This document shows positions 18,555-27,829 of a stretch of DNA of 64,000 bases, one piece after another. Numbering within the stretch: the stretch's first letter is position 1; each line of letters starts with the position of its first letter. A program made the translations under genes and the position numbers. The notes beneath the pieces were generated by a model. That model was not told the DNA's origin. It made no database searches and saw only the letters and a list, made by a program, of their open reading frames with translations. Origin of the DNA: Roseobacter litoralis Och 149 (GTDB lineage: Bacteria; Pseudomonadota; Alphaproteobacteria; Rhodobacterales; Rhodobacteraceae). The DNA is taken from assembly GCF_000154785.2 (NCBI RefSeq), contig NC_015741.1, positions 29,579-93,578 on the forward strand, given 5' to 3'.

Positions 18555-19159
18555 CTACAGATTATATTTTCCTGCACAACGACAAGCAGCACAAGTGCGC
18601 TGAACAGCCAGAAAGCAGGCCCGAAAGTCACGTGAACCAGAGCGCTGACCTTGATGAGCGCAACGGCACAGCCAATTGCAAAAACCTCCGCCATGGACCA
18701 GGGCCGCAAGGCTTCGGCGACCCGAAAAGCGTCTGTCGCATAGGGCGCGGGCGCGCGATCGCGGACAAGCGGCACAATAACATACAGACAAAGCAATACC
18801 CGCAGCAGCGGAATAAAGAGGATCAGCGCCGCCGTTGTCAGAGATAGCACCGCCAATGGCCCATCGCTGAACACCAAAGCGGTTTCGAGGATCGAAACTG
18901 AATTGCTGATCCCGACGGCATCCACCGACAGAAATGGGAATACCGCCGCCGTGGAAATTAGGATCACGATCGACAGTGACAATGCGATAATCTGAAGCCC
19001 GGCATTTCGACGTGGCGTGATCAAAACCGTATCACATCGACTGCAAATTGCCTTTTCGCCATGCCCGGGTCGGGCAAGGGAAAACACGGCATCACAATTG
19101 GGGCATATGATGAGGTCCGTGCGGGGCAATGGCTTTGTGGCTTGTGTCATCGCGGGCAA
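18512..19159 (-). CDS. PqiA-type integral membrane protein, first half
   Basis: 215 aa. Zinc-ribbon motif CPNCDAVF and CSRCDTVL at about 18-44, then helices at about 52-75, 95-120, 130-150 and 175-200. First gene of the operon pqiA(N)-pqiA(C)-pqiB-pqiC on the minus strand. It is the counterpart of the N-terminal PqiA domain. The long overlap with the next gene is in a different frame, so this is a true gene split rather than a sequencing stop. Confidence 0.85.
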   Translation of the reverse strand: MPAMTQATKPLPRTDLIICPNCDAVFSLARPGHGEKAICSRCDTVLITPRRNAGLQIIALSLSIVILISTAAVFPFLSVDAVGISNSVSILETALVFSDGPLAVLSLTTAALILFIPLLRVLLCLYVIVPLVRDRAPAPYATDAFRVAEALRPWSMAEVFAIGCAVALIKVSALVHVTFGPAFWLFSALVLLVVVQENIICRWSVWNALSRPKRY

Positions 19160-19465
19160 GATAGCCTGTTTATACCAGTACTAAAACGCCTGTTTTTCGC
19201 CATGACGCCGCACGCGCATGAGATCCTCCTGCTGCGCGCAACATAAAGTACCAACGCAAAAGAGGGCATCTGTTGCAGCACGATCATTTGCAAGCCGCGC
19301 GCGCCGTTCCCTGTGTCAGATAAATGATGACGGTGCGCCGACCGGCTGATGGCCCAGCGTGGCAAACCACCTGCGACGCTGCGCCTATTGCGTCGAATGT
19401 CGGATTTCCCGATAATTTATCGTGTGACATGGTCGCCGCCCGATCCAGTCGCAAGGAGCAGACCT
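19160..19465. other. Intergenic region between pqi operon and dld
   Basis: About 306 bp separating divergent operons; no supportable gene. It should hold the promoters of both. AAGGAG at 19454-19458 is the ribosome site for dld. No recognisable operator was found. Confidence 0.5.
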
Positions 19466-21187
19466 ATGACAAATGACGATCTGATTGCAAAACTCAAAAC
19501 CATCGCTGGTCCCCGGCATGTTTTGACGGGGGATCGCCAAACCGAACGATACCGTAAAGGATTCCGGTCGGGGGAGGGGGACGCAATCGCCGTGGTTGTA
19601 CCGGGATCGCTGGTCGAGATGTGGGAGATCCTCAAAGCCTGCGTGGCAGCGGACAAGATCCTGATCATGCAGGCTGCCAACACCGGTCTGACCGAAGGCT
19701 CAACGCCAAAAGGGACGTATGACCGCGATGTTGTGATCCTGTCCACGTTGCGACTGGATCGCATCCACCTGCTGCGTGACGGACAGCAGATCGTCAGCCT
19801 GCCCGGTGGCACGCTTTTCGGCCTAGAAAAACAGCTTGCGCCCTATGGCCGCCAACCCCATTCCGTGATCGGATCGTCCTGCATTGGCGCGTCCATCATG
19901 GGTGGTGTGTGCAACAACTCCGGTGGTTCGCTCGTGCAGCGGGGGCCTGCCTATACGGAACTGTCGCTCTATGCGCAGATCACCCATGAAGGGCAGCTTG
20001 AACTGGTCAATCATCTCGGCATCAACCTCGGCAACAGTCCTGATGAAATTCTGACGCGGATCGACAATGGCGCATTCAGCGACACGGACCTCAGCGAGGA
20101 TGCGGGCCGCGCCTCGGATGCAGGCTACCCCGAACGGGTCAGCGATGTGGACGCCGATAGCCCTGCAAGGTTCAACGCCGATCCCCGCACCTTGCACGAA
20201 GCCTCCGGATGTGCCGGAAAGCTCGCGGTTTTTGCGGTGCGGCTGGATACCTTCCCCATCGCGACAGGTGAAAAGGTATATTACGTCGGCACGACTGATC
20301 CCGCGCAGCTGACCGAATTGCGCAGGCGGGCCCTGACGGAATTACCAGAGCTGCCGATCAGCGGTGAATATCTGCACCGCGAGTGTTTCGATATTGCCCG
20401 CAAATACGGCAAAGATACGCTGCTGATGATCAACTGGCTGGGGACGGATTTTCTGCCCAGGATTTTCGCCATGAAGGGCGCGATGGATGCGCGCTTTGCC
20501 AAGGTTCCGTTTCTGCCCGCGAATCTGGTCGATCGGGTGATGCAGATCGCCTCGAACATCCTGCCCGAAGCCTTGCCCAAACGGATGATGGATTTTCGCG
20601 CGCGCTTCGAACACCACCTGATCCTCAAGGTCAGCGCGCACAGCATCGCCGGGACCGAAAGCATCCTAAATGACACGGTTGGGCCTGACGGCTGGTTTGC
20701 CTGCGATCCCAAAGAGACCAAGAAGGCGATGTTGCATCGGTTTGCCGCTGCGGGCGCCGCGATCCGGTATCATGCGGTCCATCCCGGCACGACGGAGGAT
20801 ATTCTCGCACTTGATATCGCGCTGAAACGCAACGACCGTAACTGGGTCGAGATGCTACCGCCCGAAATCGAGGATCAATTAGTTGCCAAGATGTATTATG
20901 GCCATTTCTTCTGCCACGTCTTTCATCAGGACTATGTGGTCAAAAAAGGGTGCGATCCTAAGGCGCTGAAAAAACAGATGCTCGCCCTGCTGGACACGCG
21001 CGGCGCCGAATACCCGGCAGAGCATAACGTCGGGCACCTTTATGCGGCGAAACCCGCGCTGGCCAATCATTACAAAACGCTTGATCCGACGAATTCGTTC
21101 AATCCCGGTATCGGAAAAACCTCGCGAGAGCGATACTACGGCGCGCCTTGCGGCTGTGGCGCGGATCACACGGCGACGGCTAAGTAA
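19466..21187 (+). CDS. dld: D-lactate dehydrogenase (quinone), FAD-dependent
   Basis: 573 aa membrane-associated flavoprotein of the E. coli Dld type, oxidising D-lactate to pyruvate with electrons passed to quinone. FAD-binding segments are VVVPGSLVEMWEILKACVAA, QAANTGLTEGSTP, and VIGSSCIGASIMGGVCNNSG. The C-terminal Dld membrane-binding region is also present (MYYGHFFCHVFHQDYVVKKG). The start at 19466 (MTNDDL) is chosen for its AAGGAG; a longer in-frame extension to 19349 lacks one. It precedes lutABC, giving an operon able to use both lactate isomers. Confidence 0.93.
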   Translation: MTNDDLIAKLKTIAGPRHVLTGDRQTERYRKGFRSGEGDAIAVVVPGSLVEMWEILKACVAADKILIMQAANTGLTEGSTPKGTYDRDVVILSTLRLDRIHLLRDGQQIVSLPGGTLFGLEKQLAPYGRQPHSVIGSSCIGASIMGGVCNNSGGSLVQRGPAYTELSLYAQITHEGQLELVNHLGINLGNSPDEILTRIDNGAFSDTDLSEDAGRASDAGYPERVSDVDADSPARFNADPRTLHEASGCAGKLAVFAVRLDTFPIATGEKVYYVGTTDPAQLTELRRRALTELPELPISGEYLHRECFDIARKYGKDTLLMINWLGTDFLPRIFAMKGAMDARFAKVPFLPANLVDRVMQIASNILPEALPKRMMDFRARFEHHLILKVSAHSIAGTESILNDTVGPDGWFACDPKETKKAMLHRFAAAGAAIRYHAVHPGTTEDILALDIALKRNDRNWVEMLPPEIEDQLVAKMYYGHFFCHVFHQDYVVKKGCDPKALKKQMLALLDTRGAEYPAEHNVGHLYAAKPALANHYKTLDPTNSFNPGIGKTSRERYYGAPCGCGADHTATAK

Positions 21188-21312
21188 ATTAGACGTTTCC
21201 CATCCACCCCTTCACAACAGCTAACGGTTGTCGTGGCAGAGATTATGTACCACCATGGCGTTGAGAGCGTCTTGGCAAGAAGACGTTCGCAGCGCGCAAT
21301 CAGGAGCCGTCC

Positions 21313-22083
21313 ATGACAAACAACCGCGGTCCCCACGTCGGGTTTTTCGTAACCTGCATCGTGGATTCCATGCGCCCCAATATCGGGTTTGCAAGCCTCA
21401 AGCTGCTGGAGGACGCCGGATGCATTGTCGAGGTGCCAACGGCGCAGACCTGCTGTGGCCAACCTGCCTTTAACAGCGGCGATGACGCCACAACCAAGGC
21501 CATCGCCAAGCAGGTGATCGAAGCCTTTGAACCCTATGACTATCTCGTGGTGCCGTCCGGGTCCTGTGCGAGCATGATCCGCAGCCACTACGCGGAGCTT
21601 TTTCAGGATGATCCGGCGTGGCAGAGCCGCCAAAAGGCGGTCTGCGCGAAAACATGGGAAGTGCTCAGCTTTCTGAGCGACGTAATGAATTACACACCCA
21701 AGGCCACCTATCAGGGCACCGCCACCTATCACGACAGCTGCTCGGGTCTTCGGGATCTCGGTGTGCACGATCAACCGCGTGCGCTGCTTGCTCATGTACA
21801 GGGGCTGTCCGTTGTTCCCTTGGAAGGCAACAACGAATGCTGCGGCTTTGGCGGCACATTCTGCGTAAAATACCCCGAGCTTTCCACAGCGATCGTGAGT
21901 GACAAAACCGACAAGATCAAAGCGACACAGGCCGATACGCTGCTCGGCGGTGACATGGGTTGCCTGATGAATATGGCTGGAAAGCTCAGCCGGGAAGGGC
22001 GCGATGTGCGGGTGTTTCATAGCATTGAAGTTCTGGCTGGCATGGCAGATGGGCCGGGCATCTGTGCGCCCAGACTGAAATAG
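21313..22083 (+). CDS. lutA: L-lactate utilisation Fe-S protein LutA
   Basis: 256 aa with two cysteine-rich CCG domains: TCCGQPAFNSG at about 49 and NECCGFGGTFCVKYPELS at about 177-194, plus HDSCSGLRDLG in between. This is the LutA/YkgE member of the LutABC L-lactate oxidase complex, which converts L-lactate to pyruvate through Fe-S centres. AGGAG stands seven bases before the ATG. lutB follows after 9 bases. The 125-bp gap after dld could hold a secondary promoter. Confidence 0.92.
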   Translation: MTNNRGPHVGFFVTCIVDSMRPNIGFASLKLLEDAGCIVEVPTAQTCCGQPAFNSGDDATTKAIAKQVIEAFEPYDYLVVPSGSCASMIRSHYAELFQDDPAWQSRQKAVCAKTWEVLSFLSDVMNYTPKATYQGTATYHDSCSGLRDLGVHDQPRALLAHVQGLSVVPLEGNNECCGFGGTFCVKYPELSTAIVSDKTDKIKATQADTLLGGDMGCLMNMAGKLSREGRDVRVFHSIEVLAGMADGPGICAPRLK

Positions 22084-22092
22084 GGCATTCAG

Positions 22093-23499
22093 ATGGAACA
22101 AACCTCTCACCACTTTAACGAAAACGTCAGGCGCGCGCTGGCTGAGCCGACGCTGAAAACCGCCCTTGATCGCACCACAACGCTGCTGCGCACCCGACGC
22201 GCAAAGGTCATCGATGCGTTTCCCCAATACGCCAAGGCCCGCGAAACGGCGCAAAAGATCAAAGACCACACGCTGGACCATCTGGGCCATTATCTGCGCC
22301 AATTTGAGGAAAACGCGCGGGCAAATGGGGCGCAGGTGCATTGGGCGGCAACACCAGAAGATGCGCGCCGGATCGTGACCGACATTTGCCGGGCTGAGAA
22401 CGCCAAGACTGCCACGCGCGTAAAATCGATGCTGGGCGAGGAAATCGGCATCGCGGAAGCCCTCACCGAAGCCGGGGTTGAGCGGATCGAAACCGATCTT
22501 GCAGAACATATTATCCAGCTGGCCGGTGACCCGCCGTCTCATATCGTGATGCCAGCGATGCACAAAACACACGAACAGGTTGCCGAGCTCTTTGCGCAAA
22601 AGCACCAGGATCCGGGCACCAAGCAAGACATTCCCTCGCTCGTTGAAAGTGCGCGACGCGAATTGCGCCCCAAGTTCATGAATGCCGATATCTCGATTTC
22701 GGGTGCAAATTTTCTGATCGCGGATACCGGATCCTTTGTGACCATCACCAACGAGGGCAATGCGGAGCTGACCACGACGCCCCCAAAAACCCATATCGTC
22801 ACCGTCGGTATCGAAAAAATGGTGCCCAGCCTGAAACATGCTGCCGTTTTCATCAGGCTGTTGTCCCGTGCCGCCATTGGCACTGAAATCACGCAATACA
22901 CGACCTTCTATAATGGCCCGAAGCGGGCAGGCGACCGGGATGGCCCCGAGAACCTGAATATCGTTCTGGTGGACAATCATCGCTCAGACATGCTGTCAGA
23001 CTTCCTGCGACCCATGTTGCGATGCATTCGCTGTGGGGCCTGCATGAACCATTGCCCGGTCTATGCGACCGTGGGCGGTCACGCTTATGGCGCGGTCTAT
23101 CCGGGGCCGATGGGATCGGTGCTGACACCCGCCATGACGGGTTTGAAGGGGTCGAAAGACTTACCTAATGCCTGTACGTTGAACGGCCGTTGCAAAGAAG
23201 TCTGCCCGGTCAATATACCCCTGCCCGACATGCTGCGGTCCTTGCGCGCGCGCCAGTTTGAGAGCGGAATGGTGACGCCTAAAGCCAAATGGAGCCTCAA
23301 GCTCTGGGCGATGTTGGCGACACGGCCTGCACTTTATCATTTTTGTACGACGATCGCGAATATCAACTTGCGTGTTCTGGCGCGCGGGCAGGGAAAAATC
23401 AGTGCAGTGCCTTTCGCCGGTGGCTGGACCCGTACCCGCGACTTACCACAGCCCGAGGCGGGCACATTCATGCAGCAATATCGCAAGCAACAGAGGTAA
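22093..23499 (+). CDS. lutB: L-lactate utilisation Fe-S protein LutB
   Basis: 468 aa. N-terminal LUD domain (with GANFLIADTGSF and TNEGNAELTTTPP) followed by a ferredoxin-like pair of [4Fe-4S] motifs, CIRCGACMNHCPVY and CTLNGRCKEVCPV, and a C-terminal DUF3390-like tail ending in the GGWTRTRDLP region. The layout is that of LutB, the electron-carrying subunit of the L-lactate oxidising complex. It sits between lutA and lutC with gaps of 9 and 3 bases. Confidence 0.93.
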   Translation: MEQTSHHFNENVRRALAEPTLKTALDRTTTLLRTRRAKVIDAFPQYAKARETAQKIKDHTLDHLGHYLRQFEENARANGAQVHWAATPEDARRIVTDICRAENAKTATRVKSMLGEEIGIAEALTEAGVERIETDLAEHIIQLAGDPPSHIVMPAMHKTHEQVAELFAQKHQDPGTKQDIPSLVESARRELRPKFMNADISISGANFLIADTGSFVTITNEGNAELTTTPPKTHIVTVGIEKMVPSLKHAAVFIRLLSRAAIGTEITQYTTFYNGPKRAGDRDGPENLNIVLVDNHRSDMLSDFLRPMLRCIRCGACMNHCPVYATVGGHAYGAVYPGPMGSVLTPAMTGLKGSKDLPNACTLNGRCKEVCPVNIPLPDMLRSLRARQFESGMVTPKAKWSLKLWAMLATRPALYHFCTTIANINLRVLARGQGKISAVPFAGGWTRTRDLPQPEAGTFMQQYRKQQR

Positions 23500-23502
23500 A
23501 GC

Positions 23503-24147
23503 ATGTCGCGCGACAGCATTCTGGCCAAAATTGACGCAGCAACGGAAGCGGGGTCCAAAGCGGAGATTGACGCCCTCGCCGCAGAGCTGATTTCCGAGCC
23601 CGACGGATATCGCGCGGAAATAGCGCCACAGCCCTTAGATGCACGTTTCATCGAAAAAGCGACCTCCGAAACTGTGACGGCCACCGTCGAAAAACTATCG
23701 TCTCTGTCAGATATTCCCACGGCAGTTTCTGCCTACCTGACAGCCAAGGACCTCAAACCAAAAATTGCGGTGCAACCCAAAGGGTGTCTCACAAACCTGG
23801 ACTGGTCCGGTCTGGAAACCGTGGATCATGCTCAGATGAACGAGCCTGTCGCTATTACTTTTGCAGACGCCGGGATTGCCGAGACCGGCTCACTCGTGTT
23901 TTTCACCGGACCCGACGCACCCGTCCTGTTGAACTTCCTGCCGCTCCACCATTTGGCCGTTGTACGCAACAGTACAATCAAGGCCTATATGGAAGACATC
24001 TTTGACACCTTCGGAACAACCCGCACAAAACAAGGCCGGAGTTGTAACATCATCACAGGCACCAGCGGCACCGCTGACATCGAGGCGCGGAACGTACGCG
24101 GCGCGCATGGCCCGCGGTTCATGCACATCCTGCTTATTGCTGACTGA
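23503..24147 (+). CDS. lutC: L-lactate utilisation protein LutC (LUD domain)
   Basis: 214 aa LUD-domain protein, third subunit of the LutABC complex. Conserved stretches are ITFADAGIAETGSLVFFTGP, LPLHHLAVVRNSTIKAYMED and NIITGTSGTADIE, ending in RGAHGPRFMHILLI. Last gene of the dld-lutABC operon. Regulation is not evident; no LldR/LutR-type regulator is adjacent. Confidence 0.92.
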   Translation: MSRDSILAKIDAATEAGSKAEIDALAAELISEPDGYRAEIAPQPLDARFIEKATSETVTATVEKLSSLSDIPTAVSAYLTAKDLKPKIAVQPKGCLTNLDWSGLETVDHAQMNEPVAITFADAGIAETGSLVFFTGPDAPVLLNFLPLHHLAVVRNSTIKAYMEDIFDTFGTTRTKQGRSCNIITGTSGTADIEARNVRGAHGPRFMHILLIAD

Positions 24148-24341
24148 GGTCAAGAGCGGGGAAACTACTGGCAGACCGCAAGCTCCAGAGCCGCTCGGAA
24201 CAAAGGCCACGGTCGCAGTAGATTATAGCGGGCGTGCTATGATTTCGTCCCGCCTCCGCCTTTTGGCATTTCATAACATAATGTTCATTACAGGCTAACA
24301 CTCTCGGCTGTCACTCCCACTTACCGGCAGTGTGCTGGTAC

Positions 24342-24641
24342 TTAAAAACCCTGCATCAGCATATCGACCGCAGCCGTAACTTTCTCAAACTCTTCATCGA
24401 GTTTTCCAACGGCGGAATTAAGCATGCTGGTCGGTACAGCCGCCATAAACTGTGTGACCATGACCACTGACTTACCATCAAGCTCAAAGACAGGGTTCAG
24501 TCTCGTCGCCGGTTTTGGTGCTTTTGACGGTGGGAGCAATGGCACCACCACGCGGGTGTTCAGATCGCTGAGCAGATCCGTTTGGACATCTAATAAATAG
24601 CCGTCGCCGGATGGGCTGGGATACACATCATATTTGGGCAT
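24342..24641 (-). CDS. ccdB: CcdB-type toxin
   Basis: 99-aa protein matching the CcdB/gyrase-poison family in length and order: N-terminal YDVYPSPSGDGYLLDVQTDL, central VVVPLLPP, LNPVFELDGKSVVMVTQFMA, and a C-terminal helix ending in DMLMQGF. F-plasmid CcdB poisons DNA gyrase and ends in GxI; here the end is QGF, so gyrase poisoning should not be assumed. The start overlaps the antitoxin stop, so synthesis is coupled. Confidence 0.88.
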   Translation of the reverse strand: MPKYDVYPSPSGDGYLLDVQTDLLSDLNTRVVVPLLPPSKAPKPATRLNPVFELDGKSVVMVTQFMAAVPTSMLNSAVGKLDEEFEKVTAAVDMLMQGF

Positions 24642-24871
24642 CAGAACTGGCGGTATCGATCAAGTGGCAAGCCATTCTTCTCGACGTATGCGTTAGAGCT
24701 TCGAATAGCGGCCGCATTCTCAACTTTCCATTGTTCCGACTTAGCTGCTGAAACTGCACTTCGAACCCCGTCCTCTGCCGCGCGAGACAGATTGACTTTC
24801 AGCGCCTTGGCTTCTGCAAGCAAAGCAGCGTCCAACGACAGATTTGTAGGCTTCCGTGTATGAGAGTTCAT
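24641..24871 (-). CDS. ccdA: CcdA-type antitoxin
   Basis: 76 aa, start at 24871 fixed by AAGGAGG seven bases upstream. The N-terminal part (PTNLSLDAALLAEAKALKVN, then LSRAAEDGV) is the ribbon-helix-helix DNA-binding domain; the C-terminal ENAAAIRSSNAYVEKNGLPL, DRYRQF is the toxin-neutralising tail typical of CcdA. It precedes ccdB and should autoregulate the pair. The AT-rich stretch just upstream (24885-24945) is the likely promoter. Confidence 0.88.
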   Translation of the reverse strand: MNSHTRKPTNLSLDAALLAEAKALKVNLSRAAEDGVRSAVSAAKSEQWKVENAAAIRSSNAYVEKNGLPLDRYRQF

Positions 24872-25147
24872 GTGATGGCCTCCTTGAATGAAATTACACT
24901 TAATAAATATACCCGTCAATTATGCGCATATAATATGCTTATAGAGTTCATCTTAGGTTAAGCCAGATACCCGCTCTGGGTTGTCGCACGGGCAAGTACC
25001 GGAGTAGCTTCTAGCATTGGGTTATGCTGCAAAAAAGTGGGAAGCCTTTGACCTGTTGGCTTTGTCCACATTTCCGATTTGATTGGCGTTGTGCGCTGAT
25101 TTACGCGATGTATCTGCGAGACGGATTCGGACCGGACAGATGCTCCT

Positions 25148-26128
25148 ATGGCGACACCCTCTTCTCACAAAGATCTCAGCCTGAAGTGGCTTGAGCTTTT
25201 CCAGACCTATGCACGGACACATTCTTTGCAGGCGACGGCCAATGAGACGGGGTTGTCTGTCAGCACGGTTTCCCATCATTTGCGCAGCCTCGAAGAACAT
25301 CTCGGCGTAGCCCTGTTTGATCACGCCCGCAGGCCGATGGTTTTGACGCCGACGGGCCGTAACTTTCTGCGCAATATTGCTCAGGCGATGCAGGGTATTC
25401 GCAAGGCAACGGCAGAGGCATCTTCGGGCAATGTTGCGGATGCTTCTTATCTGCGCGTCGGCACGATCGAGGATCTGGACAGCGATGTCACACCAGAACT
25501 TGCTGTTCATCTTTCCCAGAAGATGCCCGACTGCAACTTCCTCTACCATACCGGCACCAGCCATGAGATCGTCAAGATGCTGCGCCATCGGGAGTTGGAT
25601 CTGGGCATTGTAACCTCGCCCGCAAAATCCTTGAACGACCTGATCGACTGGCCACTGCTGCGTGACCCTTTCGTTGCGGTTTTACCAAAGTCCGCGGAGT
25701 CTTCTCTGCCTGATATCGTTGCCGGGCACACCAAGCTGCCGTTCCTGCAATTCTCGAGTGACCTGATCATCGCGGCTCAGATCGAAGCACAATTGCGCCG
25801 CTTGGGGGTCGAATTGCCCAACAAATTTGAATGTGGGAACAACCAGACACTAATGGCGATGGTCGCGGCGGGTGCCGGTTGGACCATCACGACACCTTTG
25901 CTGTTCTCCCGTGCAAGACGGTTTCAGCCCAAGCTGCAAATGCACCCTTTTCCGGGCAAGAGTTTCGGGCGCACCCTGTCCTTAATTACCAGCCCGGATT
26001 GTGCCCGGTCCGTCATCGATCTGGTCAGCCACAAGCTGCGCAGTGAATTGAGCCAGCAGGTGATTGCACAGACGCATCGCGCCATTCCGTGGCTCAAGGA
26101 TCAGTTCACTCTGATAGACCAGGTTTAG
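25148..26128 (+). CDS. LysR-family transcriptional regulator
   Basis: 326 aa. Winged helix-turn-helix at about 10-70 (QATANETGLSVSTVSHHLRS, LEEHLGVALFDHARRPMVLT) followed by a periplasmic-binding-like effector domain with VGTIEDLDSDVTPELAVHL and ELDLGIVTSP. Its 3' end overlaps the 3' end of the convergent MttB-family gene by 4 bases, so it is probably the regulator of the adjacent amine-degradation genes. It is not in the usual divergent position, which makes the assignment tentative. Confidence 0.88.
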   Translation: MATPSSHKDLSLKWLELFQTYARTHSLQATANETGLSVSTVSHHLRSLEEHLGVALFDHARRPMVLTPTGRNFLRNIAQAMQGIRKATAEASSGNVADASYLRVGTIEDLDSDVTPELAVHLSQKMPDCNFLYHTGTSHEIVKMLRHRELDLGIVTSPAKSLNDLIDWPLLRDPFVAVLPKSAESSLPDIVAGHTKLPFLQFSSDLIIAAQIEAQLRRLGVELPNKFECGNNQTLMAMVAAGAGWTITTPLLFSRARRFQPKLQMHPFPGKSFGRTLSLITSPDCARSVIDLVSHKLRSELSQQVIAQTHRAIPWLKDQFTLIDQV

Positions 26129-27645
26129 TCCAGCAAGATGTTGAAGCGCGCTTTGATTTCGCGCTGCTGATCCGGTGACAGGTAAGCGGGCTTATGGGTG
26201 CTCAAAACCGCGCGCACGTGCTCATTGGCCACGCTCCATGCATCCTTGGCCCCGTTTTCCGCCCAAGTGCGCGGCTGTTCACGGTCGGCATGTGTCGGGT
26301 AAAAGTAGTCTCGCTCCATCGCCGCCAAGGTTTGTGCGCTGCCCAGAAAATGCCCATCCCCAAGCACCGCCTCCAGAATGGCGTCGTATCCGATGTTGTC
26401 TGTCGACACCTCGATACCCCGCAACGCGCGGTAGGTGTTCGAGTGCATTTCATCATCCAGAATGAACGCCTCAAAACTGACCCCCAGCAAGGATGCCGTC
26501 ATACCTGAACTCTCGTAAATCAAATTGCCCCCCGCGAGGGCTGCCGCCATGGATGTCAGCCCCTTTTCAGCGCCGTATTGGGCGTCGATGGCTTTGGCAT
26601 CTGTCATGGAACAGGCCACGCCAGACACCAGCCCCAGCCAGTTGGACAGTTGCGCAGAGGCGGCATTCAGCACCGCCGTTTCCCCACTGCCGCCCGCGAA
26701 TGCACCGGTACGCAGATCAATCACCAAAGGCCAATTGGAAAAGATCATCGGATATCCGGGTTGGATCGCGTGGACCATCACAAGGCTGGCAAGAGTTTCG
26801 GCCAGCGATTGCGCCAAAAACCCCGCCATCGTGGCAGGTGCCGTCGCACCGGCTTGGGCAGCGGTGATGCAGGACATCGGGATGTTGTGTGCGATGCATT
26901 CATAGACGACATCAACCGCGTCTTCACCAAACCGCATGGGCGAAATGATCGGGCTGATGTGGGCCTTCATGAAGGGCCGTTTGGCGAATTCGCCAGCACC
27001 GCCCGCCGCAATGTCCAACATCTCGACGATGGGGGCGACATGCCCGGCCAAGGTAAAAGACGTCGCGGTCGGTTTGGTTGTGTTCTTCAACAGGGCGTAG
27101 ACGGTGTTCACGTCGAGATCAAAACTATCCGCGATATCTGTTGCCACGCAGCACCGGGTGTACCAGCTGATATTGGGCAAAGTGTCTTGCAAGCGCGTAA
27201 AATCATGCAGGTCTTGGAGCGTCGAAGGGCGGTAGAGCCGACTGTCCAGATCCAGTGTTTGCACCGCAGCCCCGCCAGTCCCGAAATGCACCGCCTCATC
27301 GCCCACCGTAATCGAGCGGGCCGCGTCACGACCATGAAGGACAAAAGAGGTTGGTGCCTGATTGATCGCTTCTTCGACAAGCCGGGGCGGGAAGGTGATG
27401 CGACCGGGTGCACCATCCTTGGCACCTGCTGCCAAAAGATCGATGCGCAACCGCTCTGGCACCTCCCCCAGACCAAGATTTACGAGGAGTTTCAGCGCAG
27501 TATCGTAAATGCTCTGCAGTTCATCGTCGCGCAGTGGTTTATAGGTGCCACCGGTTTGCCCCGGCGGACAAGGGTCGACCACAGGCTTAGCTGCACGTTG
27601 TGCCAGCCGCTTTTGGCGTCCTGCGCGCGTTGTCGCACTGCACAT
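26125..27645 (-). CDS. MttB-family (non-pyrrolysine) methyltransferase
   Basis: 506 aa member of the trimethylamine methyltransferase superfamily. Segments such as HFGTGGAAVQTLDL, PFMKAHISPIISPMRF, GATAPATMAGFLAQSLAETL and the conserved C-terminal HSNTYRALRGIEVS support this. The frame is continuous with no internal TAG, so it lacks pyrrolysine and belongs with the glycine-betaine/proline-betaine-type homologues (MtgB, MtpB) that move a methyl group from a quaternary amine to a corrinoid protein. No corrinoid protein gene is in the window, so the partner is elsewhere or the mechanism differs. Divergent from the FAD-GcvT demethylase gene across a 184-bp region with two palindromes. Confidence 0.85.
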   Translation of the reverse strand: MCSATTRAGRQKRLAQRAAKPVVDPCPPGQTGGTYKPLRDDELQSIYDTALKLLVNLGLGEVPERLRIDLLAAGAKDGAPGRITFPPRLVEEAINQAPTSFVLHGRDAARSITVGDEAVHFGTGGAAVQTLDLDSRLYRPSTLQDLHDFTRLQDTLPNISWYTRCCVATDIADSFDLDVNTVYALLKNTTKPTATSFTLAGHVAPIVEMLDIAAGGAGEFAKRPFMKAHISPIISPMRFGEDAVDVVYECIAHNIPMSCITAAQAGATAPATMAGFLAQSLAETLASLVMVHAIQPGYPMIFSNWPLVIDLRTGAFAGGSGETAVLNAASAQLSNWLGLVSGVACSMTDAKAIDAQYGAEKGLTSMAAALAGGNLIYESSGMTASLLGVSFEAFILDDEMHSNTYRALRGIEVSTDNIGYDAILEAVLGDGHFLGSAQTLAAMERDYFYPTHADREQPRTWAENGAKDAWSVANEHVRAVLSTHKPAYLSPDQQREIKARFNILLD

Positions 27646-27684
27646 GCTGTTCAGTCCCCGATAACCTGTTTCAGTAGAACACCC

Positions 27685-27706
27685 TGTTGCGATGTTTGCC
27701 GCAACA
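27685..27706. promoter_or_regulatory. Palindromic operator candidate between divergent amine genes
   Basis: TGTTGCG, eight bases, then CGCAACA: a perfect 7-bp inverted repeat located 40 bp before the MttB-family start. The size fits a dimeric regulator such as a LysR or GntR protein. Inference from symmetry only. Confidence 0.4.
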
Positions 27707-27719
27707 GAACTGTCATAAA

Positions 27720-27734
27720 TTCGGATTAATCGAA
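27720..27734. promoter_or_regulatory. LysR-type T-N11-A box candidate
   Basis: TTCGGATTAATCGAA has interrupted dyad symmetry (TTCG, seven bases, CGAA) and contains the T-N11-A pattern of LysR-family operators. It lies in the divergent promoter of the MttB-family and FAD-GcvT genes, 14 bases past another palindrome. The LysR gene at 25148 is the natural candidate to bind it. Confidence 0.4.
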
Positions 27735-27829
27735 ATTGATTTCCTATTTTATGAGATTAGATGCCCGAATCTTGTATCAGGACGGAAATTATTGCTCTGT
27801 TCCATCGCATTAAATCTCAGGGGACAGAC

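Noticed and set aside
21166..22980. 604-codon open frame on the minus strand across lutA-lutB
   Set aside because: It is an antisense shadow of two well-supported lut genes; its translation shows no family motif and no ribosome site.
26125..27645. Possible pyrrolysine-containing MttB
   Set aside because: The frame runs through without an internal TAG, so there is no pyrrolysine codon; treated as the non-Pyl branch.
26578..27729. 383-codon plus-strand frame opposite the MttB-family gene
   Set aside because: It would cover the divergent promoter and the antisense of a clear enzyme gene; no homology visible.
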